Origin: Sequoia sempervirens
Lineage: Eukaryota; Streptophyta; Pinopsida; Cupressales; Cupressaceae
Assembly (NCBI GenBank): GCA_007258455.2
Contig: VDFB02254892.1
Coordinates: 114,024-178,023, forward strand
Direction of reading: 5' to 3'
DNA: 64,000 nt
Positions 61,701-64,000 of the stretch are shown here, piece after piece (the stretch's first letter is position 1; every line of letters begins with the position of its first letter). The notes beneath the pieces were generated by a model. It was not told the DNA's origin and ran no database searches. It saw only the letters and a program-made list of their open reading frames with translations. Position numbers and translations under genes: made by a program.

Positions 61701-62336
61701 GCATGTAATGTGCATCAGTATCACATAATCACAATCGTGTCGAATGGTATGAGCTCAAATGTCAGGAGGAGCCCTATATTCAAACCACATGAAGCATATT
61801 AATGTGTTGAAAAATAGAGTAAAAAATACCCCATCCAAAATAATGAGCGGTAACTTCGAATGATATGAGATGCCTCTTGGGCACAACATCTAAGACCGAG
61901 GATTCCCCAGACTCAGAAATTTACCAAATCAAAAGCAAAATCAGATAAAACGAATGCATGCTAAGGAAAGGTGAGAAAAAGACCAAGATAGTGCCATAAG
62001 GGAAACCAAGATCCCCTGTTTTTTGTGATCAATAAAATGCAGCAGATCCCTCGGAAAGGATACCATATTCTTCCAAAGAAAAACTGATAAAGAAAACCAA
62101 AACCATTATGCTGCAGGCAAGTGAATTGGCATAAATCCTACAACTTACAATTTCTCCCTGAGCTCAGGAGTATCCTTTGGCGTGCCGATGGTGTTAACAA
62201 GACGCTGAAATGTTGAAACCGCTGTATTGATCTGGAAAATTCCGCCGGCGACGGCCTGAGATGGGTCCTGTCGTCCATTCATGCCCTCTCTTCTAAGGCC
62301 CAACGGCCGCCCAGATTCCAAATCCTGGAAGCTCAT
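28717..62336 (-). CDS. SYP2-family Qa-SNARE (SYP22/VAM3-like), seven exons
   Basis: Joining 62336..62149, 32822..32729, 32309..32170, 31948..31874, 29226..29069, 28979..28879 and 28782..28717 gives 822 nt, a 273-residue protein plus stop, in frame at every junction. The N-terminus ([10 protein letters not shown]) and [20 protein letters not shown] (about 45-64) are signatures of plant SYP21/22/23. Residues ~30-135 form the Habc region. The SNARE helix is ~175-237, with the expected zero-layer glutamine Gln214 in [10 protein letters not shown]. Residues 253-273 are one tail-anchor membrane segment. Family members are about 270-280 residues and act as Qa-SNAREs in fusion at the prevacuolar compartment and vacuole. 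No stop or frameshift occurs in any exon. The ATG context (GGAAAGATGA) is good. The gene spans 33.6 kb because of intron 1. Confidence 0.96.
28879..28979 (-). CDS. SNARE exon 6 (residues 219-252)
   Basis: Acceptor CCAG before 28979. Encodes [18 protein letters not shown] and the basic juxtamembrane segment [12 protein letters not shown]. Donor is GTAAGT, phase 0. Intron 6 (28783-28878) is 96 bp. Confidence 0.95.
29069..29226 (-). CDS. SNARE exon 5 (residues 166-219)
   Basis: Acceptor GCAG before 29226. Encodes most of the SNARE helix, including [36 protein letters not shown] and the zero-layer Gln in VHEQG. Donor is GTGAAG. The split codon G|AT gives Asp219. Intron 5 (28980-29068) is only 89 bp. 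Confidence 0.95.
29227..31873 (-). other. Intron 4 (2,647 bp)
   Basis: GTAATT...GCAG. Mostly AT-rich with no coding sequence. It carries one GC-rich patch (29940-30060) made of CATCCCTGCCCC, GTCCCC and GGGGACA words, related in style to other G-rich patches in intron 1. Confidence 0.8.
29940..30056. repeat. GGGGAC/GTCCCC-rich patch in intron 4
   Basis: The local composition is sharply GC-rich with words such as GGGGACACATCCC, CAAGGGGTCCCC and GCAGGGGACATG inside AT-rich intron. Similar words occur at 33216-33440, 50638-50656 and 58590-58810. It is probably a decayed terminal region of one DNA-transposon family; that is inference. Confidence 0.45.
31874..31948 (-). CDS. SNARE exon 4 (residues 141-166)
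   Basis: Acceptor ATAG before 31948. Encodes the linker [20 protein letters not shown] and IESRR before the SNARE helix. Donor is GTAATT. The split codon AG|A gives Arg166. Confidence 0.95.
32170..32309 (-). CDS. SNARE exon 3 (residues 95-141)
   Basis: Acceptor TATAG before 32309. Encodes [20 protein letters not shown] and the [12 protein letters not shown] segment of Habc. Donor is GTGTGA after CCATCAAG. The split codon AG|T gives Ser141. Intron 3 (31949-32169) is 221 bp. Confidence 0.95.
32729..32822 (-). CDS. SNARE exon 2 (residues 63-94)
   Basis: Acceptor CAG before 32822. Encodes [20 protein letters not shown] and the following acidic stretch of the Habc domain, ending TEVS. Donor GTAAGT, phase 0. 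Intron 2 (32310-32728) is 419 bp and I see nothing in it. Confidence 0.95.
32900..33215. other. Start-proximal part of intron 1 acceptor side, nothing seen
   Basis: AT-rich intronic sequence without recognised repeats or coding potential. Confidence 0.4.
33216..33440. repeat. G-rich GGGGAC/CCCC patch in intron 1
   Basis: Contains ACTCGGGGACGGGGACAAAA, GTTCCCCCTCC, AAGTCCCC and CATCCCCAAGATGGG in an AT-rich intron. Open frames on both strands here come from the biased composition. Repeated (GGGGAC)n words of this kind are compatible with subterminal regions of a hAT-type transposon, which I infer only. Confidence 0.45.
33583..33826. repeat. Tandem duplication, ~124 bp unit
   Basis: Two diverged copies share TTCACCAATAATGACAT / CTCACCAATAATGACATG, CATTCAGCAC, AGCTATGCAGA and CAAATTTACAGAAATTATAAC. 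The second copy begins about 124 bp after the first. Confidence 0.8.
34125..34862. mobile_element. Possible non-autonomous DNA transposon (MITE)
   Basis: A ~740-bp AT-rich segment is flanked by blocks built of GTATCC/GGATAC words. The left block (34141-34232) includes CCCCGTATCTGATACGGATA. The right block (34768-34852) includes CATATCCATATCCGATACCG. The right block is roughly the reverse complement of the left. No exact terminal inverted repeat or target duplication could be fixed, and there is no coding sequence. Confidence 0.4.
34863..36360. other. Intron 1, no recognised feature
   Basis: A few medium open frames (for example minus 35420-35154 and 36117-35890) match no family I recognise and are broken around their edges. 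Confidence 0.35.
36361..36478. repeat. 59-bp tandem duplication
   Basis: Two head-to-tail copies of a 59-bp unit (36361-36419, 36420-36478) share ATCATCATCTATCA, GGCCAATGCAAGATATAG/GTCCAATGCAAGATATAG and TAATACTTA. They differ at only a few positions, so the duplication is recent. Confidence 0.9.
36480..37515. other. Intron 1, unassigned
   Basis: AT-rich and then mixed composition; no domain assigned on either strand. Confidence 0.3.
37516..37737 (-). pseudogene. Possible ankyrin-like coding fragment
   Basis: On the minus strand, just before the LINE ORF boundary, the frame reads [20 protein letters not shown] then NTDIKLQM. The first 20 residues resemble the helix pair of an ankyrin repeat (LH.A...G..EI.K.LL). 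The next residues ([10 protein letters not shown]...CPCK) could instead be a decayed integrase zinc-finger. The open frame continues into sequence antisense to the LINE, and that extension is a shadow. It is a fragment of unknown origin, and either reading is weak. Confidence 0.3.
37729..39411 (+). CDS. Intact LINE ORF: reverse transcriptase, CR1/L2-like
   Basis: A 560-codon uninterrupted ORF begins inside the RT domain (5' truncated). Fingers: [18 protein letters not shown] (31-48). Palm: [15 protein letters not shown] (65-79). Then [20 protein letters not shown] (125-144), the catalytic YADD at 168-171, and [12 protein letters not shown] (199-210). The thumb and connector region holds [12 protein letters not shown] (291-302). 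The C-terminus has a C-x2-C-x9-H-x4-C finger (488-506) followed by AYEDIR. This C-terminal layout, the AFDTVPR palm and the CATT tail resemble animal CR1/L2/Rex-like LINEs rather than plant L1. Plant L1 would have a zf-RVT and often an RNase H. The ATG at 37729 may lie in flanking DNA. The upstream endonuclease is missing, so the copy cannot move by itself. Orientation is opposite to the host gene. Clade assignment is inference. Confidence 0.85.
   Translation: MKDSPFGKLFGSMVERRISRWAEKEGKRAKGQAGFRPKHSTIDHCITLRHMVEKVWDKQGGEVFCCFVDFKKAFDTVPRNKLWDRMEQLGIPVKYRAAVHRLYEQVGAKIRTKAGLSECFGSDIGVKQGCPLSPTLFGLYIDKLEEWLDKRGGDGVLLATYVIKLLLYADDLTLMANSENSLQEHLKALELFCQDVGMQVNISKTKVMIFTLKRAKKQINFEFEGNTLQVVNEYKYLGLDFCNNLNWEACRTKRIQGGWKALYLLQNRCRSAELWDWRTKKKLFGLLVTPVVLYGCEVWGSSTSAVKWKQIERLQKHLITSNFKIKNTVPYEIVLAEAGAFPMEMAALIRLLGYLQRIENMEEHRWPKIVVEEELTRRKNTWMKQNVKWMGKWGINIQECPSKKVEMKRYVKEKVKNTMWLKQLGRKSEHYVLHFNPTCDHEQNFYIGADIKWKAKMLIAQLRTSSHRLRCETGRWKIPKEGWSDRICCFCTSGLVETEWHYVMECQAYEDIRYCYSDLLKVKSLAALFEEEKIDKTASYLTKIHSRRNKISKEIENNSK
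37735..39525 (+). mobile_element. 5'-truncated LINE with (CATT)n tail
   Basis: The element includes the RT ORF, a short 3' UTR (39412-39505) and a terminal run ATTAAAATCATTCATTCATT continuing to about 39525. Ending in a 4-bp tandem repeat rather than poly(A) is typical of CR1/L2-group LINEs. The left boundary is judged by where RT similarity starts. Confidence 0.75.
39526..40690. other. Intron 1, unassigned
   Basis: No coding sequence recognised. A TTTTTTATTTTTTATTTTTTATTTTGTT run lies near 40448. Vocabulary such as GCAGACTTTTC and CATGCACATGGAG is shared with 40860-41100. Confidence 0.3.
40690..41925. repeat. 135-bp direct repeat 1.1 kb apart
   Basis: The text GCAACTCTTTGTATAGCTTA through CATTTCTTCCATGTCAAA occurs at about 40695-40830 and again at about 41792-41920, with roughly ten differences. 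Between them lie several diverged blocks in the same style (CTGCAGATTTTTGGAGT, CTTGCAGACTTTTCAGG), which suggests a larger amplified repeat. Confidence 0.8.
41782..42353. mobile_element. Segment bounded by 16-bp perfect inverted repeats
   Basis: CAAAAACTCGGCAACT (41782-41797) and its exact reverse complement AGTTGCCGAGTTTTTG (42338-42353) bound a ~570-bp segment. Further GGCGAGTTTTT copies follow at about 42388 and 42404, a pattern seen in subterminal regions of plant hAT elements. No transposase or certain target duplication was found. Confidence 0.5.
41933..42060. repeat. GC-rich minisatellite (GGGGCGCTGCCCC type)
   Basis: Alternating GCAAGGGGCGTTGCCCC, TTGACCCCACT and AGGGGCGCTGCCCC blocks form a higher-order period of about 51 bp over ~2.5 copies. 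Each GGGGC...GCCCC block is a small palindrome. The patch stands out from AT-rich surroundings. Open frames here on both strands are compositional. A weaker relative lies at 58130-58260. Confidence 0.85.
42354..43151. other. Left flank of the LTR element, possibly hAT 5' region
   Basis: Mostly AT-rich. It ends with two copies of a TTTGCACTTGCATTGGGCAATAAAGTT-like word (about 43081 and 43112, second copy diverged). Two more copies occur on the other side of the inserted LTR element. Confidence 0.4.
43152..44540 (-). repeat. 3' LTR of the gag-protease element
   Basis: 1,389 bp. Plus-strand ends are TGAGATAACCC...GGGACATTACA. It shares its full length with 46782-48197. Confidence 0.9.
44556..44576. 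other. Hairpin beside the polypurine tract
   Basis: GATTGCTTG-TCC-CAAGCAATC forms a perfect 9-bp stem with a 3-nt loop, about 15 bp inside the 3' LTR. The same hairpin sits at the matching place in the element at 51206-55703 (53021-53042). Confidence 0.85.
44773..45396 (-). pseudogene. Retroviral-type aspartic protease of the gag-protease element
   Basis: Minus-strand frame after gag: [19 protein letters not shown] (about 45290-45230) has the catalytic DSG of an RVP_2-type protease. [16 protein letters not shown] follows near 45065. The stretch ends [20 protein letters not shown] and beyond (45000-44773). A stop at 45397-45399 separates it from gag and other stops occur inside. No RT follows; the reading ends shortly before the polypurine tract. 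Confidence 0.8.
45397..46731 (-). pseudogene. Gag of the gag-protease element
   Basis: The likely start is ATG 46731-46729 ([17 protein letters not shown]), downstream of the primer-binding site; the longer open frame runs back through the binding site and LTR. Residues include a Gln-rich stretch ([13 protein letters not shown]) and the retrotrans_gag core [20 protein letters not shown] and [11 protein letters not shown]. The same frame continues past stops at about 45949-45951 and 45806 into [20 protein letters not shown], then a knuckle-like [19 protein letters not shown] (about 45526-45470) in which the CCHC spacing is imperfect. Only two stops in ~445 codons indicate recent decay. Confidence 0.88.
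46782..48197 (-). repeat. 5' LTR of the gag-protease element
   Basis: 1,416 bp; longer than its partner mainly by an extra TAATATCCAAATGCTTAC-like stretch near 47340 and CTTTCCAAACAGT near 47411. Its inner end lies one base from the primer-binding site. Confidence 0.9.
48535..50440 (+). pseudogene. hAT-family transposase (DUF659 and dimerisation domains)
   Basis: Broken plus-strand frames show a hAT transposase. At about 48905-49010: [20 protein letters not shown] then [15 protein letters not shown]. The DUF659 core lies at about 49140-49330: [32 protein letters not shown], then [13 protein letters not shown] (the catalytic-type D of VTDNA appears lost). Near the end (about 50065-50270) the C-terminal dimerisation domain reads [25 protein letters not shown], and [20 protein letters not shown] (family pattern SS..CERN.S....H..KRN.L...R...LV.V). 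Stops and frameshifts throughout make it inactive. An intact transposase would be about 650-750 residues. The gag-protease LTR element appears to have inserted upstream of it within the same transposon. Confidence 0.85.
50441..50866. other. 3' end region of the hAT element
   Basis: AT-rich. GTTGTCCCCTCGTTGTCCCC at about 50637-50656 echoes the GTCCCC-rich patches elsewhere and may be the hAT subterminal region. Confidence 0.4.
51206..53005 (-). repeat. 3' LTR (1,800 bp)
   Basis: Contains a short internal tandem repeat at 51690-51800 (CCCAATCCCTTGTTAAGGGC CTAAGGGGCT-type units of about 36 bp). Open frames of 72 residues seen here and in the partner LTR come from this repeat. Confidence 0.92.
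53021..53042. other. Hairpin beside the polypurine tract
   Basis: GATTGCTTG-CCCT-CAAGCAATC, a perfect 9-bp stem. The counterpart is 44556-44576 in the other LTR element, where only the loop differs. Confidence 0.85.
53235..53878 (-). repeat. 21-bp minisatellite encoding leucine-rich heptads
   Basis: About 30 degenerate copies of a unit such as TTGAGCTAGTTGCTTGCCTAC (minus strand), mostly 21 bp, begin just after the primer-binding site. Because 21 bp is seven codons, the minus-strand frame at 53870-53652 reads as repeated [14 protein letters not shown] heptads. There is no known protein match; it could be non-coding leader sequence. No clean start or gag homology was found. Confidence 0.88.
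53905..55703 (-). repeat. 5' LTR (1,799 bp)
   Basis: Near-identical to 51206-53005. Examples of the few differences are GTATT/ATATT near the start, the length of the (AT)n run at about 55012-55031, and T-run lengths. Confidence 0.92.
56085..56365. repeat. ~150-bp tandem duplication
   Basis: GGGCCTTTTATTCTTG...GTAGAGGGCCAAAT...GAGGGCAAACACAAACCATCATTTTTCTTGTTG occurs twice (from about 56105 and from about 56253), with moderate divergence. Confidence 0.75.
56420..56830. repeat. ~195-bp tandem duplication
   Basis: Two diverged copies share CTTCCATGA(C/A)(A)ATCAA, GCATGGTCTCT, TCTTGCAAATTAGA, CCCTT-TCTTTCC and TTGCAAG/ACAAGA blocks (from about 56487 and about 56667). Confidence 0.7.
56831..57270. 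other. Intron 1, no gene seen
   Basis: AT-rich; may belong to the internal region of the retroelement whose LTR follows, but no domain is visible. Confidence 0.35.
57270..57987 (-). mobile_element. Gypsy-type LTR in intron 1
   Basis: On the minus strand it starts TGTAGACATGTCAAATTTAC at 57987, like the LTR starts at 6057 and 8347. It carries a TATAAATGAG box (plus about 57426-57435), and its inner end shares GACCCTTTCCCAATCCT (about 57287) with the LTR at 7145-8347. AT-rich TTTAAATAAA and ATTAAATTAAAT motifs lie near its start. No polypurine tract was seen beyond 57987, so it may be solo. Confidence 0.55.
57988..58830. repeat. G-rich repeat region with an internal duplication
   Basis: 58020-58260 is rich in GGGG and contains diverged AGGGGTC/AATGCCCCTCATAGGG blocks. 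ATCCCTAGGTGTGTGGTGGC...GGGGC(G/A)ACATTTTC occurs at about 58498 and about 58684, giving a ~186-bp direct duplication. 58590-58810 is filled with GTCCCCAAGACATCCCC words. No coding sequence. Confidence 0.65.
59038..59392 (+). repeat. Dimeric tRNA-related SINE candidate
   Basis: Two diverged copies with a ~202-bp offset share GGGCCACATCC/GTGAGCCACACCTG, AATAAGG.GCCT, and (GG)TCCATG(G)AAAATAACA. Each has an RNA polymerase III-like box A (TAGCTCAATGGTGGAG at 59107; CAGCTTAGTGGTAAGAG at 59308). Each also has a degenerate box B ~45 bp on (GGATTTTGTCC at 59151; GGTTTGTGTCC at 59354; consensus GGTTCGANTCC). This matches the head of a tRNA-derived SINE. Confidence 0.55.
59393..62148. other. Donor-side part of intron 1, no recognised element
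   Basis: No conserved coding sequence. A 123-codon open frame at 60083-60454 includes a short GC-rich patch (60215-60310, GGTTCTGATCCTAGTCTGGA-like), and I recognise no domain in it. The rest is AT-rich. Confidence 0.4.
62149..62336 (-). CDS. SNARE exon 1 (residues 1-62)
   Basis: Starts at the only plausible ATG and ends ...REKL after two bases of the Leu63 codon (TT), followed by donor GTAAGT. Reading on past the donor meets a TAA at once, so splicing is required. Confidence 0.95.
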
Positions 62337-62720
62337 CTTTCCTCAATCAATACACACCAACAATCCCTTCAGATCTCCAACCCCAAATTATATAATTCCT
62401 ATTTATAACTGAAAAGAGATAACAAAGCAAAAGCAACACAGATTAAAATGTATACTGTGCTGCCAGATAATTCATATGCAAAGGCTGCTGCTGAGTAATA
62501 ACAACCCACGTTGTTGCGCCGATTCGATCCGGAGAATTATTATTATTATTATTGTGCCGGCCGGACATCGAATTGCAGAGGAATTCGAGAGGTTAAGGAT
62601 GATGGGAAATATAGGATGACGACAAGGCACGCCTTTGGTCATCCCGCCCTCTGACTTGGACGCTTCAATCTCTCGCTTGAGTTAGTTTGACCCCTGGGTC
62701 AGGGTCAGGCGTCACGAGTC
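62337..62720 (-). promoter_or_regulatory. 5' UTR and core promoter of the SNARE gene
   Basis: More GC-rich than the surrounding DNA. On the minus strand a TTATAAATAGG TATA-like element lies about 65-75 bp before the ATG (plus 62399-62409). It is preceded by CTCTTTTCAG, which could instead be the acceptor of a 5' UTR intron. An (AAT)n run occurs at about 62547-62562, and a TTGACC-type W-box core (GGTCAAAC on minus) at about 62686-62693. The transcription start cannot be fixed from sequence. Confidence 0.5.
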
Positions 62721-64000
62721 AGCCCTTGCTCTTGCTTTTGCTTTTCCCATTTCTTTCCCCCGCTTATATTGGAAATCCATTTTTAGAAGAAAGAAATCGT
62801 ATTAGTGCTCATCACTCTCCTGTGGGGACAATTGCCTACCCCGCACTGCACTTAATTTTGGATTTACTTTTGAAGGGGATTTTTATGAGTAGTGTGCAAG
62901 TGTATGTTAATGTATAAAAATTGATCAATTAATTTGATATTTTTATAATTAGAAATCTTGCTTTTGAAAATGTTGGTTTGTTTTATTATTAGAAGTCTTC
63001 CTTTCGAAAATGTTAGCTTGGATTTTTAGATAAATAATGATAAGTTTTTATTATTAGAAGGTTTGTTTTTGCTTGTTTTAAAATTTAAATTTAGATTTTT
63101 AGATAAATAATAATAAGTTTTTAATAAATATATATTTTTCAAATAATAATATTAATAATAATAAATCAATAAATTAAAAATATATATATATATTTTTTAT
63201 TAAGTTTTATTTTATTTTTTATTTTAGTGTTGTTTTAATTTTTAATATAAAAGTTAGAATTTTATTTTTAACAATTTTAATATAGTTTATTTTTATTTTA
63301 AATATTTTATTTCAAATACAGTTTTAATTTTTAAAATTTAATTTATATAATAATATTTTAAAATATTTTTTTATTTGTTAATATTAAGTTTACATTAATA
63401 TTTTTAGGTACATATTTTGTTAAAATTTCAATTCTAATAAATTTAAAAAGAAGTTTTACTTTTTTATTAGTCATATAGCGTGAGATTTGAGTTGAAATAA
63501 TATGTTGTAGGAGCTTTTTAGAAGTTGGATGGAAAATTCTATTTCCATTTGTAATGTTTTTTGTCAATTTGATGGCAACTTTCTTTTTCCATTTGCATGG
63601 CTTTATGTTTTAAATCTTATGCAAATATTTCAAAATCAAATAATATGTTGTACTTAGTAGCTTTTCAAAGTTTTTTTAATTATTTGTAGCAACTTTCATA
63701 ATTTAACATGTAAATAAATATGGCTCGTGTCTCTATTTTTTAGAAGAGTTTCCTATAAAAATAGTTGAATTCAAGAATAAATATAATTGAATTTAGTAAT
63801 TACTCTACAAAACAACTCTTGGACACCACATAATTCATCTTGTGCAATATGATATTTCCTTTCACAAAGTAGATCTAAATGTTAATATTCTTTGGTCTTA
63901 AATATTTTACTCCAATTCTTTCAAAATAAACAACTAGTAATATCAAACTTTTTATTAAATTTTCTTTCTTGCATAGTAATATTAAATTTGCAACCTTTTA
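62721..64000. other. AT-rich upstream region
   Basis: No gene seen. 62940-63125 holds repeated phrases (TTATTAGAAG, GAAAATGTT(G/A)G, TTTTTAGATAAATAAT), which suggests small local duplications. The rest is extremely AT-rich. Confidence 0.4.

Larger units (their letters stand above)
32823..62148 (-). other. Giant intron 1 (29,326 bp)
   Basis: Donor GTAAGT at 62148 and acceptor TTGGCAG ending at 32823. The reading frame resumes exactly (TT|G = Leu63, then HKTR), matching the conserved REKLHKTR text of the family. The intron contains at least two LTR retrotransposons with intact target-site duplications, a LINE, a hAT remnant, a further LTR, a SINE-like dimer and many tandem duplications. Confidence 0.9.

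Overview
The window looks like nuclear DNA from a seed plant with a large, repeat-rich genome. A gymnosperm, probably a conifer, fits best. The sequence is AT-rich and packed with decayed and nested retrotransposons, yet one conserved plant gene can be read through it with a 29-kb first intron. I cannot name the species. There are no bacterial features, rRNA genes, CRISPR arrays or operons.

The only clear host gene is on the minus strand. It encodes a 273-residue Qa-SNARE of the plant SYP2 (SYP22/VAM3-like) family. Seven coding exons between 62336 and 28717 join in frame, all with GT-AG splice sites. Exon 1 lies at 62149-62336 and exons 2-7 at 28717-32822, so intron 1 (32823-62148) is 29,326 bp. 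The last ~1.66 kb of the window (62337-64000) is its 5' flank.

Positions 1-28,700, downstream of the gene, are a graveyard of mobile elements. A Tat-like Ty3/gypsy element (integrase at 1-816) carries an antisense plant-mobile-domain ORF at 3400-5000 and a 3' LTR from 6057. An oppositely oriented LTR follows (about 7145-8347), then a Ty1/copia element (about 9207-13828). Next come a gypsy gag remnant (minus, 15.6-16.6 kb), an L1-type LINE (minus, 17.4-22.4 kb) and a gypsy RNase H-integrase remnant (plus, 23.7-25.5 kb).

Intron 1 is a nested transposon store. From low to high coordinates it holds: G-rich repeats and a possible MITE (33.2-34.9 kb); a LINE with an intact 560-codon reverse transcriptase ORF and a CATT-repeat tail (37.7-39.5 kb); an inverted-repeat-flanked GC-rich minisatellite (41.8-42.4 kb); a gag-protease-only LTR retrotransposon with perfect TTTTG target duplications (43152-48197) next to a hAT transposase pseudogene (48.5-50.5 kb); a very young non-autonomous LTR element with TAAGA duplications and a 21-bp heptad-coding internal repeat (51206-55703); a further LTR (about 57.3-58.0 kb); and a dimeric tRNA-like SINE candidate (59.0-59.4 kb). 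The LTR elements in the intron lie in the same orientation as the gene, and the LINE and hAT lie against it.

I found no convincing new biochemical system. The most notable observations are the giant intron, the intact animal-like LINE, the two related non-autonomous LTR elements that share a hairpin beside the polypurine tract, and the antisense plant-mobile-domain ORF.
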